A stretch of 64,000 bases of DNA. It comes from Kordiimonas sp. SCSIO 12610 (lineage in GTDB: Bacteria; Pseudomonadota; Alphaproteobacteria; Sphingomonadales; Kordiimonadaceae). Shown here piece by piece: positions 29,272-39,191 of this stretch. Below the pieces are notes generated by a model. The model did not search any database. It saw nothing but the letters and a program-made list of their open reading frames with translations, and had not been told where the DNA came from. Within the stretch, counting starts at the first letter, position 1. Every line of letters starts with the position of its first letter. The position numbers and the translations under genes were made by a program. The stretch is taken from the NCBI RefSeq assembly GCF_024398015.1, contig NZ_CP073747.1:382501-446500 (forward strand). Direction: 5' to 3'.

Positions 29272-30416
29272 TGCGGGACGGCTTTAATAGTGTCTTCAAG
29301 CGCCTATTATCAGATCAGACAGCTTTTATGCTGATCCTTGTTGCCCCCATTCTCTATTCTTTTCTGTATCCAAGCGGTTATGCAGGCGAATTGGTAAGCA
29401 GTATTCCAGTGGCGATCGTTGATCAGGACAATTCAGCTGTCAGTCGCTCAATTATTAGTAAAGTCGGAGCCACACAGCAGGCTAGAACTGTTGCTATTCT
29501 GCAATCTTCGGAAGAAGCTCTGGCACTAATATATAAACGAGAAATTTATGCATTTGTTCTGATCCCAAATGATTACTCAGAAAAACTGCAACGAGGTGAA
29601 CAAGGTGAAATAACCCTCTATGGAAATGGAGCCTATTTACTGAGAGTAAGCACTGCACTAACTGCGATCAGTGAAGCATTAACATCATCGGCAAGAGATA
29701 CAGTTCTTAAACAATCCGCTGTGTTGGGTGCACCGTCTGAGCGACCGATTGAAACAGACAAACGACCACTCTTCAACACTACCGAAGGATATGGCAGTTT
29801 CATCGTGCCGGGAGTTGTGTTCATGATTATGCATCAGACTTTCGTGATGGGCCTTGCTTTAATGGCTGCAACCTTACGTCGTGAGCGCGGCGGGGCGCTT
29901 ACCCCTAAACCTTCAAGGCTCGCAGGAATTGCACTCGGATTTTTCCTGATAGCTTGCCTTGAACTTGCATATTTCATTGGATTTGTTTTCTGGCTTCAGG
30001 ATTATCCTCGCGCTTCGGCAGAACCTGTAGCCCTCATATTTGTGGCTATGTTATTTGCGGGAGCAACTGTCGCACTTGCTTTGACCTTAGGTAGTTTCTT
30101 TAAAACCCGCGAACGACCGATGCAAATATGGGTGACGACGTCTGTCCCGATATTTTTCCTTTCGGGCCTCACGTGGCCTAAGGAAGTAACGCCCGATTGG
30201 ATCATTTGGTTGGGAAAACTATTTCCAACAACACCTGGAATTCAAGCTATGATAAGCCTGAATCAATTGGGCGCGGGTCTGAGCGACATTACTTCCGAGA
30301 TTATGAATCTTATGGCACTGATTCTGTTTTTTGGAGCCATTGCTTTCTACCGCTACAGTCGCACCCAGTTTTCTCTTGCATTACCAAGAGCGTCAATAAA
30401 CCGGAACAAACGATAG
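29268..30416 (+). CDS. ABC-2 type permease 2
   Basis: 382 residues from ATG 29268 (MMRDGFNS), with gggggaaa directly upstream; the frame extends back into the previous gene but that part is out of context. Same design as permease 1: TM helix, periplasmic domain PVAIVDQDNSAVSRSIISKV, and C-terminal TM block (VFMIMHQTFVMGLALMAATL; TLRRERGG; FFLSGLTWPKEVTP). Last gene of the four-gene TolC-HlyD-permease-permease operon. The partner ATPase is not encoded nearby. Confidence 0.88.
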   Translation: MMRDGFNSVFKRLLSDQTAFMLILVAPILYSFLYPSGYAGELVSSIPVAIVDQDNSAVSRSIISKVGATQQARTVAILQSSEEALALIYKREIYAFVLIPNDYSEKLQRGEQGEITLYGNGAYLLRVSTALTAISEALTSSARDTVLKQSAVLGAPSERPIETDKRPLFNTTEGYGSFIVPGVVFMIMHQTFVMGLALMAATLRRERGGALTPKPSRLAGIALGFFLIACLELAYFIGFVFWLQDYPRASAEPVALIFVAMLFAGATVALALTLGSFFKTRERPMQIWVTTSVPIFFLSGLTWPKEVTPDWIIWLGKLFPTTPGIQAMISLNQLGAGLSDITSEIMNLMALILFFGAIAFYRYSRTQFSLALPRASINRNKR

Positions 30417-30619
30417 GCCATATGTCATGGCCACATCAGAAAAGTGATAAATAAACAGAGCATGTCACATCACATTAGCTGTGTAAGCAGTAAAGACACC
30501 AGCTGGCCAAATACTAAAAAATGATCCCGTTATTCTAAACGATATAATGACAAGTCACTGGTTTTCCATATTATTAGCGACAGCTTTTGCCACAGCGTAA
30601 ATAGCTTATCGGAGTTTAT

Positions 30620-31756
30620 TCACGGCTTCTGCGGGCATATAAGAAATTTCTGACCTGTTGTCTTTGCGTTATATTGCTGGACTACCTCAGCCTCTAGTGC
30701 TTGGCTAAGCGAAATCTCATCAGTATAATGACTTGCGAAAGTTGTTGTCAGTTCGTTAGCTACTCGTGTTCTCATTCGCATTGCGACCTCGTTACCAGCC
30801 TTCGCGAGAAAGTTTGGCAATAGCCATCCGCCAATGCCCCACGCCATGCCATATCCGCGAGATAATACTGTTGGGGAAACATCCAAACCGCCATACAAAT
30901 AGACCTGCTTATGTTTGATAGATCCATAGACACTATAAGCACCTGGTGTTCGAGCAGCCGCGCCTTCCATAGCAGTAAGAATGTTTGAGGCAAGTTGTCC
31001 ACCGCCTGTCGCGTCAAAGCCGAGTGTCGCACCGGTTTCATGAACAGCGTCTGTTAAGTCAGCCATAAAACTATCGGAGCTACTATTGACAACATACTGC
31101 GCGCCCATATCTCTTAGTAAATCGACTTGTTCTTTCTTGCGAACAATGTTCACGAGGTTCACCCCATCAGCCTGACATATCCGCACGAGCATTTGGCCAA
31201 GGTTGGATGCGGCTGCGGTGTGCACAATAGCTGTATGGCCTTCCATACGCATGGTTTCAAGGAAGCTCAATGCTGTCAATGGGTTAACAAAGCAAGATGC
31301 TCCCTCCTTCGCGCTATGTCCTTCGAGGAGTGGAAGCGCCATGACAGCATCAATAGCGCGGTATTGACTATACATACCACCACCCATGACGGCGACTGTT
31401 TTACCTATTAAACTTTGTGCATATTCATCAGACCCTGCCGCTACAACAGTGCCAGCGCCCTCATTTCCAACTGGGAGCGCCTGACCGACCCTTGCCTTCA
31501 TGGCTCGCATGCCCTGTTCTGGTACCGGAGCCGTTAATATCGTATTTTGGCCACTTCCTGTTGATTTGGCTTCAGCCATATTTGACCAGCCAAACATAAC
31601 CCCATGATCTGATGGATTGATAGGCGCTGCTTCAACCCGAACAATTATCTGTCCTGCTTTGGGTTCTGGCATGGGTTTTTCGACGAGTTCCATCTTTAAC
31701 TCGCCATCCGAAGAGACCGTTGAAACCATTTGGAGATAATTGCTGGGCGTAGACAT
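30620..31756 (-). CDS. Zinc-independent quinone-reductase-like alcohol dehydrogenase (MDR family)
   Basis: 378 residues from ATG 31756, which has gagg 7 nt upstream; longer starts (GTG 31786, ATGs 31774 and 31768) lack this. N-terminal GroES-like domain (AGQIIVRVEAAPINPSDHGV, VGNEGAGTVVAAGSDEYAQS) and Rossmann domain with a variant nucleotide motif (TAAASNLGQMLVRICQADGV). The cysteine/histidine set that binds catalytic zinc is absent, as in quinone oxidoreductases. Substrate unknown. It stands alone, convergent with the permease operon. Confidence 0.85.
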   Translation of the reverse strand: MSTPSNYLQMVSTVSSDGELKMELVEKPMPEPKAGQIIVRVEAAPINPSDHGVMFGWSNMAEAKSTGSGQNTILTAPVPEQGMRAMKARVGQALPVGNEGAGTVVAAGSDEYAQSLIGKTVAVMGGGMYSQYRAIDAVMALPLLEGHSAKEGASCFVNPLTALSFLETMRMEGHTAIVHTAAASNLGQMLVRICQADGVNLVNIVRKKEQVDLLRDMGAQYVVNSSSDSFMADLTDAVHETGATLGFDATGGGQLASNILTAMEGAAARTPGAYSVYGSIKHKQVYLYGGLDVSPTVLSRGYGMAWGIGGWLLPNFLAKAGNEVAMRMRTRVANELTTTFASHYTDEISLSQALEAEVVQQYNAKTTGQKFLICPQKP

Positions 31757-31925
31757 TGGAAACCTCATCGTCATTTTTATGATCACAAATACTATGGCTG
31801 GGAATCTGCTACATAGGCAAGTTTTTTGTCTATGATCTTTACGCCTGTTCCATAATTAATGGTCGGCTCCAGGAATACACCGTTTAAAAGGCTCAATATT
31901 TGTGCCTGTGGGAAGCATGTTTCCA

Positions 31926-32474
31926 TTAACGCTGACTAGCAACAAATTCATCGATAACAATTGTTGCAGAGGTCCAATCATCAGTAAGAATATATTCCAT
32001 AGCCCGAAGCTGTGCTGTCTCTTGTGCGACGACATAGTTACAGAAATTTATGAGTTTTGGTTCGCAGAGAACAGGAAGTGACTGAAGCCGTTCGACATAG
32101 TCAGCTGTTGATTGATACATAAGCTTATAAAAGGATTGGGGTGCAACACTAAGGGCAATTTTGCTGCTTTGATTTTTAATAGATGCGATGGTCATATTGG
32201 GCCGAATATTATACGCCGCAACCACAGGTTCATATTTTTGGAAACTAAAGTTTTCAAGTGCTAGATACGCCTTCCAGAATGGCGTCTTTTGCGTATCCGA
32301 TGTTTCTTTCGATAGTTCAGCCATAGCCATTCTCGCGAAGGCACGATTGTTAACTTCATATTCGAGCAAAGTTTCAAAGGTGTCTTCATTCTCTGCGGAA
32401 AGCCGGTAAACACCAAAGCTTATTACGAGAGCCAGGATAATGAAAACAGCATATACACGCTTTTTCATCTTCAT
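31926..32474 (-). CDS. Hypothetical membrane-anchored protein
   Basis: 182 residues, family not recognised. N-terminus MKMKKRVYAVFIILALVISF is a signal anchor or signal peptide. The remainder is predicted helical and extracytoplasmic, with two cysteines in LCEPKLINFCNYV that could form a disulfide. The ATG has aagga 7 nt upstream. It lies between the MDR enzyme (169 bp away) and tRNA-Thr with no clear operon partner. Confidence 0.7.
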   Translation of the reverse strand: MKMKKRVYAVFIILALVISFGVYRLSAENEDTFETLLEYEVNNRAFARMAMAELSKETSDTQKTPFWKAYLALENFSFQKYEPVVAAYNIRPNMTIASIKNQSSKIALSVAPQSFYKLMYQSTADYVERLQSLPVLCEPKLINFCNYVVAQETAQLRAMEYILTDDWTSATIVIDEFVASQR

Positions 32475-32923
32475 ATTTTTATCCTTAGTAGAATTTTTAT
32501 ATTGGGAAGTAAAAGAACCGATAATATAGATTGGAATATTCCGCTACGCTTAGGGGCTCAGAAATATATGAGGTCAATTTTTTCATTACGGGAGGTATAT
32601 CAGAAAGGTCTTGGCTTTCAAGTCCTCTCTCTCTGCTATTAACGGGCTATAAGCCATTTCAATATCACCATTTTTCGATTATTTGTCAGTAAATCTGTTG
32701 CTATATGATGAAGAGACAGCATTGATAGGCATGTTATCACTTTCAGTCATGACTTTGCTGCCTTGGAGGGCCTTGTCCCTCTCTTTGGTGTGTGTCGAAA
32801 GGATGGAAATCTTTCTTTTTGTCTCACCAGTTGATCGAACTTCAGCTTGCTACTCAAAGCCTTAGGGCATGGTCATACTTTGCTTAACATACAAGCCTGT
32901 ATGTCAGTATGATAGTGAATGAA
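32475..32923. other. Intergenic stretch without recognised gene
   Basis: 449 bp. A 60-codon open frame exists on the plus strand but has no start with an RBS and no family resemblance. A short inverted repeat acatac-N6-gtatgt (about 32887-32904) lies just after the minus-strand tRNA-Thr and could help end its transcript. Confidence 0.4.
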
Positions 32924-32998
32924 TGGTGCCGCTGGGGAGAATTGAACTCCCGGCCTCACCCTTACCAAGGGTGCGCTCTACCACTGAGCTACAGCGGC
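32924..32998 (-). tRNA. tRNA-Thr (GGU)
   Basis: 75-nt cloverleaf with encoded CCA on the minus strand: acceptor gccgctg / cagcggc, D arm agctcagtggtagagc, anticodon arm cacccttGGTaagggtg (anticodon GGU), T arm gggagttcaattctccc. It reads Thr ACC/ACU. Confidence 0.96.
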
Positions 32999-33212
32999 CA
33001 ATAGGCCAGTTAAAGCGAAAAACGTATCTATCACTTCAAGGTATGCGCCTATTGCCATAGCATGACATAACATGCAAGGTAAAAGATCAACTGGTTCGTG
33101 CTGTGGATAAGATTACATACAGTGATGGCAGGAGTTGTCTTAATAATACCCCTTGCCAATATTCGTATGCAGCGGCTAAACAAGCTATTATCCAAATATG
33201 AGTATGTGACCT

Positions 33213-33365
33213 ATGTCTGATTCTGATCAAGAAAATAACACTGATAATCCGTCCAGAAGTAATGACGACAATAAGTTAAAGTCGGATGCCAAGCAGGAGC
33301 GGTTGGCAGAAGCGCTTCGCGCGAACCTTCGCAGGCGCAAAGTTCAAAACCGCGAACGTAGCTAG
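33213..33365 (+). CDS. Small basic-tailed protein upstream of dcd
   Basis: 50 codons from ATG 33213: an acidic/polar N-terminal half (MSDSDQENNTDNPS) and a basic C-terminal helix (KQERLAEALRANLRRRKVQN). Short proteins of the type ERLxxALRxNLxRRKxQ are found close to murA in many alphaproteobacteria, which supports this being a gene despite a weak RBS. Function unknown; the Arg-rich helix could bind nucleic acid. The strand agrees with dcd, 122 bp downstream. Confidence 0.65.
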   Translation: MSDSDQENNTDNPSRSNDDNKLKSDAKQERLAEALRANLRRRKVQNRERS

Positions 33366-33486
33366 AAGAGAATGCTGATTGCCCAATCGCAAAGGTTAAT
33401 ACGCTTGCCACACTCTCTTACTTATTTTACAAATTTTATCCCATAGTCCATATGTCTTTGTGACCATTACATTCAGGGAGTTTTTT

Positions 33487-34041
33487 ATGTCGATAATGTC
33501 AGATAAATGGATCAGAAAAATGTCTAAAGAACACGGCATGATTGAGCCATTTGTTGATGGACAGGTTCGTGATGATTGTGTCTCCTATGGATTGTCATCC
33601 TATGGATATGATGCGCGGGTTTCGCCGGAGTTTAAAATTTTCACGAATGTTGATTCTGCAGTTGTCGACCCCAAGGATTTTTCGCCTAAAAGCTTCGTGG
33701 ACCGCGATACGGATGTTTGTATTATTCCACCCAACAGCTTTGCCCTCGCCCGGACAGTTGAGTATTTCCGCATACCAGAGGATGTTTTGGTAATTTGTCT
33801 CGGCAAATCGACCTACGCGCGATGTGGTATTATCGTCAATGTTACGCCGCTCGAGCCGGGCTGGGAAGGGCATGTTACCCTTGAGTTCTCAAACACAACG
33901 CCGCTGCCTGCTAAAATTTATGCCAATGAAGGGGCATGCCAATTCCTTTTCCTTCAAGGAAATGAGCCTTGTGAGACGTCCTATAAGGACAAAGCAGGAA
34001 AATATCAGGGCCAAAAAGGCGTAACCTTGCCGCGTATGTAA
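33487..34041 (+). CDS. dcd: dCTP deaminase
   Basis: 184 residues, the family's usual length, from ATG 33487 with gggag 6-7 nt upstream; a GTG at 33460 would add nine residues. Converts dCTP to dUTP for thymidylate synthesis. Typical segments: [43 protein letters not shown] (catalytic Ser/Arg region), [19 protein letters not shown], and the C-terminal [14 protein letters not shown] that closes over the active site. Confidence 0.96.
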   Translation: MSIMSDKWIRKMSKEHGMIEPFVDGQVRDDCVSYGLSSYGYDARVSPEFKIFTNVDSAVVDPKDFSPKSFVDRDTDVCIIPPNSFALARTVEYFRIPEDVLVICLGKSTYARCGIIVNVTPLEPGWEGHVTLEFSNTTPLPAKIYANEGACQFLFLQGNEPCETSYKDKAGKYQGQKGVTLPRM

Positions 34042-34065
34042 AGCTCTGCTTTGAGTACAGGCTAT

Positions 34066-35103
34066 CTAGTCCTCATTTGTGCGACCTTGTATTTTTACGG
34101 GGTGATAGCCCCGTAATTTGAGTTGGTTAAGAAGGCCCATTTCCCCAAACAAATGGGCTGAGCCAACAACCACCAGTGTTTTTTGATCACTTTCAATATG
34201 CTGAATAATCTGAGCAAGCCATAGAGTGTTGCGTCGATTGATCAAAAATTCATGTTGTGCCTTGGGGGTATTTGCTTCCCGTTGTTGATATGTGGTCCAA
34301 AACTGATCATCATCTCCCTTGATCCAGGCTTCCCTGATTTTTACTTCTGGGTGCAGGGTTTGTATTAATTCTGAGCGTGTTTCAGCGATAGTGCTTAGCC
34401 GGTGTATGATCAATTGCAATGCGACTTCGTCACCAATTTCAAACAAGGTCCGTAATGCAGCTACGTCATCAGTAATAGCTTTGGTATTGGTGGGATTGAA
34501 TTTTTGCTTCAGATACGCCTCAACACCATAGTCTGTATCAACCACCAGCCTTTTAGAAACTTGAAGGTTTTTGATCGGAATATCAGGACTGGAAGAGGAA
34601 ATAAGGAAATAGTACCATGGCCGCACGTTTTTGATGGCATCAATCTGGCTATTCCCATCCATGTCTGGCATAACGGAAAACCATAATTGCCGAGCCTGAG
34701 AATGCAGTTCTTTGGGTAACTGAGCCAGCAGGCTGTTTCCAGTATCCTCAGTATATCCGTTTTTCTTTATATATTTCAGGACACGCAATGCTTGATCTGG
34801 TGATGTAATCGGCACTCGTTCGAGAACAAGCTGGTCTGTGTTTTCGATCACTTCGTTTAAAAGCGGAGTTTGCCACTTACTACCTGGGGGGAGAGCATGA
34901 ATGCTGCCCAAAATGTGTAAAATATTACCATTTCTTCCGGTAACTTTCCAAAGGCTTGGAGAAGGCGAGCGAATGACTTGCTCAGTACCGGGAAACAGGT
35001 CGTGATATCCAATTGGCTGATTGGTGGATGCGCATCCAAATACCATCGTAAGCAGCAATAGTCTGATAGCGAAAAATTTGAACATATTTGCACTGTCATT
35101 CAT
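34066..35103 (-). CDS. TraB/GumN-family lipoprotein
   Basis: 345 residues. A lipobox FGCAS near residue 24 points to a lipoprotein; ATG 35085 (MFKFFAIRLLLLT) would give a cleaner signal than ATG 35103. TraB/GumN (PF01963) features: ILGSIHALPPGSKWQTPLLN at the N-terminus and the C-terminal VVVGSAHLFGEMGLLNQLKL. The family is related to the erythromycin esterase/Tiki metalloprotease fold, with the two GxxH motifs as probable metal ligands; both are present. Lies on the opposite strand inside the dcd-murA block, so it is probably an insertion into that conserved order. Confidence 0.88.
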   Translation of the reverse strand: MNDSANMFKFFAIRLLLLTMVFGCASTNQPIGYHDLFPGTEQVIRSPSPSLWKVTGRNGNILHILGSIHALPPGSKWQTPLLNEVIENTDQLVLERVPITSPDQALRVLKYIKKNGYTEDTGNSLLAQLPKELHSQARQLWFSVMPDMDGNSQIDAIKNVRPWYYFLISSSSPDIPIKNLQVSKRLVVDTDYGVEAYLKQKFNPTNTKAITDDVAALRTLFEIGDEVALQLIIHRLSTIAETRSELIQTLHPEVKIREAWIKGDDDQFWTTYQQREANTPKAQHEFLINRRNTLWLAQIIQHIESDQKTLVVVGSAHLFGEMGLLNQLKLRGYHPVKIQGRTNED

Positions 35104-35286
35104 TGTGTTAATTTACTCACTTACAGCACCAGTATCCAATGATAAATTGTTAAAACACCTGCTCATAGGAATTATGCAGGGGTGAAAAATATTTTGAACA
35201 AATCCATGCCCAATAAATGCCGCTATTGGCAAACAGTTTCATTCATGCAATAGCAATCAGATATTCAGAATTCAGAAAGCAGTTTA

Positions 35287-36567
35287 ATGGAAAAACTAAT
35301 TATATCGGGTGGTCAAAAACTGGAAGGGGTTATTCCTATCAGCGGCGCCAAAAATGCAGCCCTTCCATTAATGTGCACACCACTTTTAACGGATGAGGCG
35401 GTTACTTTAACCAACCTTCCGCGCCTCGCAGATATATCGACCTTATCTGACCTTCTGAACCATATGGGTGTTAGCATCATGATTGCGGGTGGCAGTGGTG
35501 GAAGAGCCAAAGGGCGCTCGCTTACTTTTGACGCCTCAAATATCACGGATACGGTCGCACCATACGATATCGTTAGAAAAATGCGGGCGTCTATTTTGGT
35601 ATTGGGGCCGCTCGTTGCACGGGCAGGCGAGGCTATTGTGTCCCTTCCTGGTGGCTGTGCAATCGGTAACAGACCGATAGACCTTCACTTGAAGTCGCTC
35701 GAGGCTTTGGGCGCTATTATCGACCTGGAACAGGGATATGTAAGAGCAAGCGCCCCAAAGGGCCTTAGGGGTGGTGTCATCGATTTTCCATTTCCATCGG
35801 TCGGTGCGACAGAAAACGCTTTGATGGCAGCCACCCTCGCGAAGGGAACTACGACCATTAACAACCCGGCACAAGAGCCAGAGATTGTTGATCTGGCCAA
35901 TTGTTTGCGTGCGATGGGGGCTAATATTTCTGGCGATGGCACTGAAAAAATTATTATTGAAGGGGTAGACCGATTGCACGGTGCTACACACGCTGTCATG
36001 CCTGACCGTGTTGAGGCGGGCTCATATGCTGTGGCAGCCCTTATGACCAAAGGGAATATTTTGCTGGAAGGCGCGCGGGCAAGCGATATGCAGGCTGCTC
36101 TCGATGTTCTGACAGAAATTGGGGCTGTCGTTAGCGAGGAACCGAATGGGATCCGTGTTAAATCGAACGGTCACCTACATGGTTTTCATCTAACAACCGA
36201 ACCTTTTCCCGGGTTTCCAACCGATATGCAGGCCCAGTTCATGGCCCTCGCTGCAATCGCAGAAGGAACCAGTTCCATTACCGAAGCAATTTTTGAAAAC
36301 CGTTTCATGCATGTTCCTGAACTTTGCAGATTGGGCGCTGATATCTCGGTAAATGGTTCACAGGCTGTTATTGAAGGCGTGGATACGCTTAAGGCTGCGC
36401 AAGTTATGGCAACGGACCTACGGGCGAGTATGTGTCTGGTTCTGGCAGGGCTGGTTGCTGAGGGGGAGACCCATATCAACCGCCTTTATCATCTGGACCG
36501 CGGGTATGAGCGACTTGAAGAAAAACTAAGATTTGTTGGTGCAAAGGTTGATCGTGTGTCCGCTTAG
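35287..36567 (+). CDS. murA: UDP-N-acetylglucosamine 1-carboxyvinyltransferase
   Basis: 426 residues, the usual MurA length. Adds enolpyruvate to UDP-GlcNAc, the first committed step of peptidoglycan synthesis. [13 protein letters not shown] carries the conserved Lys22/Asn23; [16 protein letters not shown] has the active-site Cys124, so it would be fosfomycin-sensitive in principle. [14 protein letters not shown] and NRFMHVPEL are present. Confidence 0.97.
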   Translation: MEKLIISGGQKLEGVIPISGAKNAALPLMCTPLLTDEAVTLTNLPRLADISTLSDLLNHMGVSIMIAGGSGGRAKGRSLTFDASNITDTVAPYDIVRKMRASILVLGPLVARAGEAIVSLPGGCAIGNRPIDLHLKSLEALGAIIDLEQGYVRASAPKGLRGGVIDFPFPSVGATENALMAATLAKGTTTINNPAQEPEIVDLANCLRAMGANISGDGTEKIIIEGVDRLHGATHAVMPDRVEAGSYAVAALMTKGNILLEGARASDMQAALDVLTEIGAVVSEEPNGIRVKSNGHLHGFHLTTEPFPGFPTDMQAQFMALAAIAEGTSSITEAIFENRFMHVPELCRLGADISVNGSQAVIEGVDTLKAAQVMATDLRASMCLVLAGLVAEGETHINRLYHLDRGYERLEEKLRFVGAKVDRVSA

Positions 36568-36630
36568 CCCTATATGGTATAGCTCCGAATATGAGTGAAT
36601 GACGATTTAATAGATTACCGGGCTATTGCC

Positions 36631-37059
36631 ATGACCAGCGCACTGAAACTATATGCAACCGCAGAAGAAGATATCGCCGTTATTTCGGCGCTTTTTCAGG
36701 ATGCGGCCTTAAAAGTTTCCGATATCGCCTGGCTTTCTGAAGAAAAGCGCTTTGTACTGCTGGCAAACCGTTTTGTCTGGGAAAAGAAACGTTGGTTTAA
36801 AAAGCCAAAGGGCGAACGTATTCGCGCAGCTGTGCATTTCAATACAGTTTTGAAAGCGCAGTTTCAGGGAATAGACCTGGCAGATAAAAATGCTGTTCTT
36901 AGCTTATTGGCGATCGAAGCCAAAAGCGATGAATGCATTCAGTTGACCTTCTCTGGCGGTGCAGCGATTCGCCTGACTGTTGAATGTATTGACGCAGCTG
37001 CTAGCGACCTTAGCGAGGCATGGGACGCACTTGCGCGCCCTGATCATGATCATATCTAG
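36631..37059 (+). CDS. DUF2948 family protein
   Basis: 142 residues from ATG 36631 (MTSALKLYATAEEDIAVISA); a GTG at 36595 would add 12 residues. The family is alphaproteobacterial, of unknown function, and regularly follows murA. Characteristic: LFQDAALKVSDIAWL, FVLLANRFVWEK, C-terminal SGGAAIRLTVECIDAAASDL. A 12-bp inverted repeat starts in its stop codon. Confidence 0.9.
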   Translation: MTSALKLYATAEEDIAVISALFQDAALKVSDIAWLSEEKRFVLLANRFVWEKKRWFKKPKGERIRAAVHFNTVLKAQFQGIDLADKNAVLSLLAIEAKSDECIQLTFSGGAAIRLTVECIDAAASDLSEAWDALARPDHDHI

Positions 37060-37090
37060 GGATTTATAAGTTTCTGGCCTTATAAATCCC
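37059..37090 (+). terminator. 12-bp perfect inverted repeat after DUF2948 gene
   Basis: gggatttataag (37059-37070) pairs with cttataaatccc (37079-37090) across an 8-nt loop. No T-run follows, so intrinsic termination is uncertain; it may instead protect or attenuate transcripts ahead of hisG. Confidence 0.45.
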
Positions 37091-37214
37091 GTTAAATATC
37101 ACAAACAGTTTCATCTTTAAAAAAGCCGTTTCGTACCAAGGCATATTAGCGTACAAGCGGCATAAAAGCAGGCAACTATTTTAATAGCCTGGGAAATGCA
37201 TATAGGATTTTGCT

Positions 37215-37886
37215 ATGCAGTTGAGTGATAAATTGGTTCTGGCCCTACCGAAAGGGCGTATTCTTGGCGAAGTTATGCCTCTTGTGCGCGGTGCTGGCAT
37301 TGAACCGGAAGCTGCTTTTGATGACCCGAAATCAAGGCAACTAGAATTTAAAACCAATATTGAAAACCTGACCATTATTCGTGTTCGCGCGTTTGACGCC
37401 GCCACATTTGTGGCTTTTGGCGCTGCCCATATCGGTGTTGTTGGAAACGATGTGCTACAGGAATTTGGATATAGCGATATCTATTCACCGATTGACCTTG
37501 GGATTGGCTATTGCCGGTTGTCGCTCGCGGTTCCGAATGAATTATCTGACGAGGACATGAATACATCATCGCATATCCGGGTTGCGACCAAATACCCTAA
37601 CTTGACGCGGGAGTATTTTGCCCGTCGTGGTGTGCAGGCCGAATGCATAAAGTTGAATGGTGCTATGGAACTTGCGCCGAGCCTTGGCCTTTCTGAACGT
37701 ATTGTTGATCTGGTTTCAACAGGTGGAACATTGAAAGCGAATGGTCTCAAGGAAGTTGAAGTGTTAACTGAGATTACATCGCGTCTTGTTGTCAGTCGAC
37801 CCGCTTTTAAAACACGACCACGTGAGGTTACATATTGGATTGAGCGCTTCCGCGAGGCACTCGGTAATGTTGGGGGAACTAAGTAA
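37215..37886 (+). CDS. hisG: ATP phosphoribosyltransferase, short form
   Basis: 223 residues: the short HisG form, without the regulatory ACT-like C-terminal domain. First step of histidine synthesis (ATP + PRPP). LVLALPKGRILGEVMPL, AAHIGVVGNDVLQEFG and the PRPP loop region DLVSTGGTLKANGL are present. Short HisG normally works in complex with HisZ, which is not in this window. Its stop overlaps the hisD start by one base. Confidence 0.95.
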   Translation: MQLSDKLVLALPKGRILGEVMPLVRGAGIEPEAAFDDPKSRQLEFKTNIENLTIIRVRAFDAATFVAFGAAHIGVVGNDVLQEFGYSDIYSPIDLGIGYCRLSLAVPNELSDEDMNTSSHIRVATKYPNLTREYFARRGVQAECIKLNGAMELAPSLGLSERIVDLVSTGGTLKANGLKEVEVLTEITSRLVVSRPAFKTRPREVTYWIERFREALGNVGGTK

Positions 37887-39187
37887 TGGCACAGTTTCTA
37901 AAATCCAAAGATCGTGATTTTGAACAAAAATTCAAAATGCTTTTAGGCGCCAAACGTGAAATGTCATCGGATGTACGTGAAAGCGTTGCCACAATCATTC
38001 AAGATGTTATCACTCGCGGTGATGAAGCGCTTTTCGATTTAACCAAAAAGTTTGATCGATTTGACGCTCGCACGAACGGCCTAAGGGTCACCGAGGCGGA
38101 GATTGATAGCGCGGTTGAGCAGGTTTCTAAAGAGACATATGAGGCGTTAGAACTTGCGGCCGAGCGAATTCGTGATTTTCACGCCAAGCAACTGCCAAAC
38201 AATATTGATTATATCGATGCTACCGGAACCCGGCTTGGCCAAACGTGGAAACCAGTATCTTCTGTTGGTTTATATGTGCCAGGTGGTCTTGCAAGCTATC
38301 CTTCGTCCGTATTGATGAACGCTATTCCTGCGGTCGTTGCGGGCGTTGAGAGAATTGTAATGGTCGTTCCAACACCGGACGGGATTATCAATCCGCTTGT
38401 GATGGCTGCGGCAAAGTTGGCTGGTGTTCATGAAATTTACCGCATTGGCGGTGCTCAGGCTGTGGCCGCCCTCGCATATGGTACCGACACGATTGAACCA
38501 ATTGACAAAATCGTTGGACCAGGTAATGCATTTGTTGCGGAAGCGAAACGACAGGTTTTTGGCAAAATTGGTATTGATACCATTGCTGGCCCCAGTGAAA
38601 TTCTGGTGATAGCGGATAACCAAAACAATCCGCGTTGGATCGCGGCTGACCTTCTTAGTCAGGCGGAACATGATACGGTAGCGCAGTCGATCCTGATCAC
38701 AGATGATGAGAAATATGCTCAAATGGTTGTGGGTGCTATTGAAGACCATTTGGCGAGCCTGGATCGCCGTGACATCGCGCTTGAAAGCTGGACAAACTTT
38801 GGCGCAGTTATAATTGTTGAAACGATGGATGAGGCGGTTGCCCTTTCAGACCGATTGGCACCTGAGCATTTGGAATTAGCGGTGGATGGTGCTGATGAGT
38901 TGATGCAGAAGGTTAAGCATGCTGGCGCCATTTTCCTTGGTCGGTATACGCCAGAAGCAATTGGCGATTATGTCGCCGGTCCTAATCACGTGTTACCAAC
39001 GGCGCGCGCTGCACGATTTTCCTCTGGTCTCAGTGTTTATGACTTCATGAAACGCACAACTTTCGTAGGATGTACTGAAGAAAGTTTGAATGCCATCGGC
39101 CCTGCAGCTGTATGCCTCGCGAACGAGGAAGGCTTGGGTGCCCATGCACTTTCTGTTGCTATTCGATTGAATGGCGGGCAAGAATAA
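37886..39187 (+). CDS. hisD: Histidinol dehydrogenase
   Basis: 433 residues. Oxidises L-histidinol to L-histidine in two NAD-dependent steps. Conserved: VGLYVPGGLASYPSSVLMNA, YRIGGAQAVAALAYGT, VGPGNAFVAEAKRQVFG, GPSEILVIAD, SQAEHD (zinc/catalytic) and APEHLEL (catalytic Glu-His). Full length, coupled to hisG. Confidence 0.97.
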   Translation: MAQFLKSKDRDFEQKFKMLLGAKREMSSDVRESVATIIQDVITRGDEALFDLTKKFDRFDARTNGLRVTEAEIDSAVEQVSKETYEALELAAERIRDFHAKQLPNNIDYIDATGTRLGQTWKPVSSVGLYVPGGLASYPSSVLMNAIPAVVAGVERIVMVVPTPDGIINPLVMAAAKLAGVHEIYRIGGAQAVAALAYGTDTIEPIDKIVGPGNAFVAEAKRQVFGKIGIDTIAGPSEILVIADNQNNPRWIAADLLSQAEHDTVAQSILITDDEKYAQMVVGAIEDHLASLDRRDIALESWTNFGAVIIVETMDEAVALSDRLAPEHLELAVDGADELMQKVKHAGAIFLGRYTPEAIGDYVAGPNHVLPTARAARFSSGLSVYDFMKRTTFVGCTEESLNAIGPAAVCLANEEGLGAHALSVAIRLNGGQE

Positions 39188-39191
39188 TCCC

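Noticed and set aside
33211-33411. 66-codon minus-strand frame
   Set aside because: It is antisense to the small plus-strand gene, which has the better family support.
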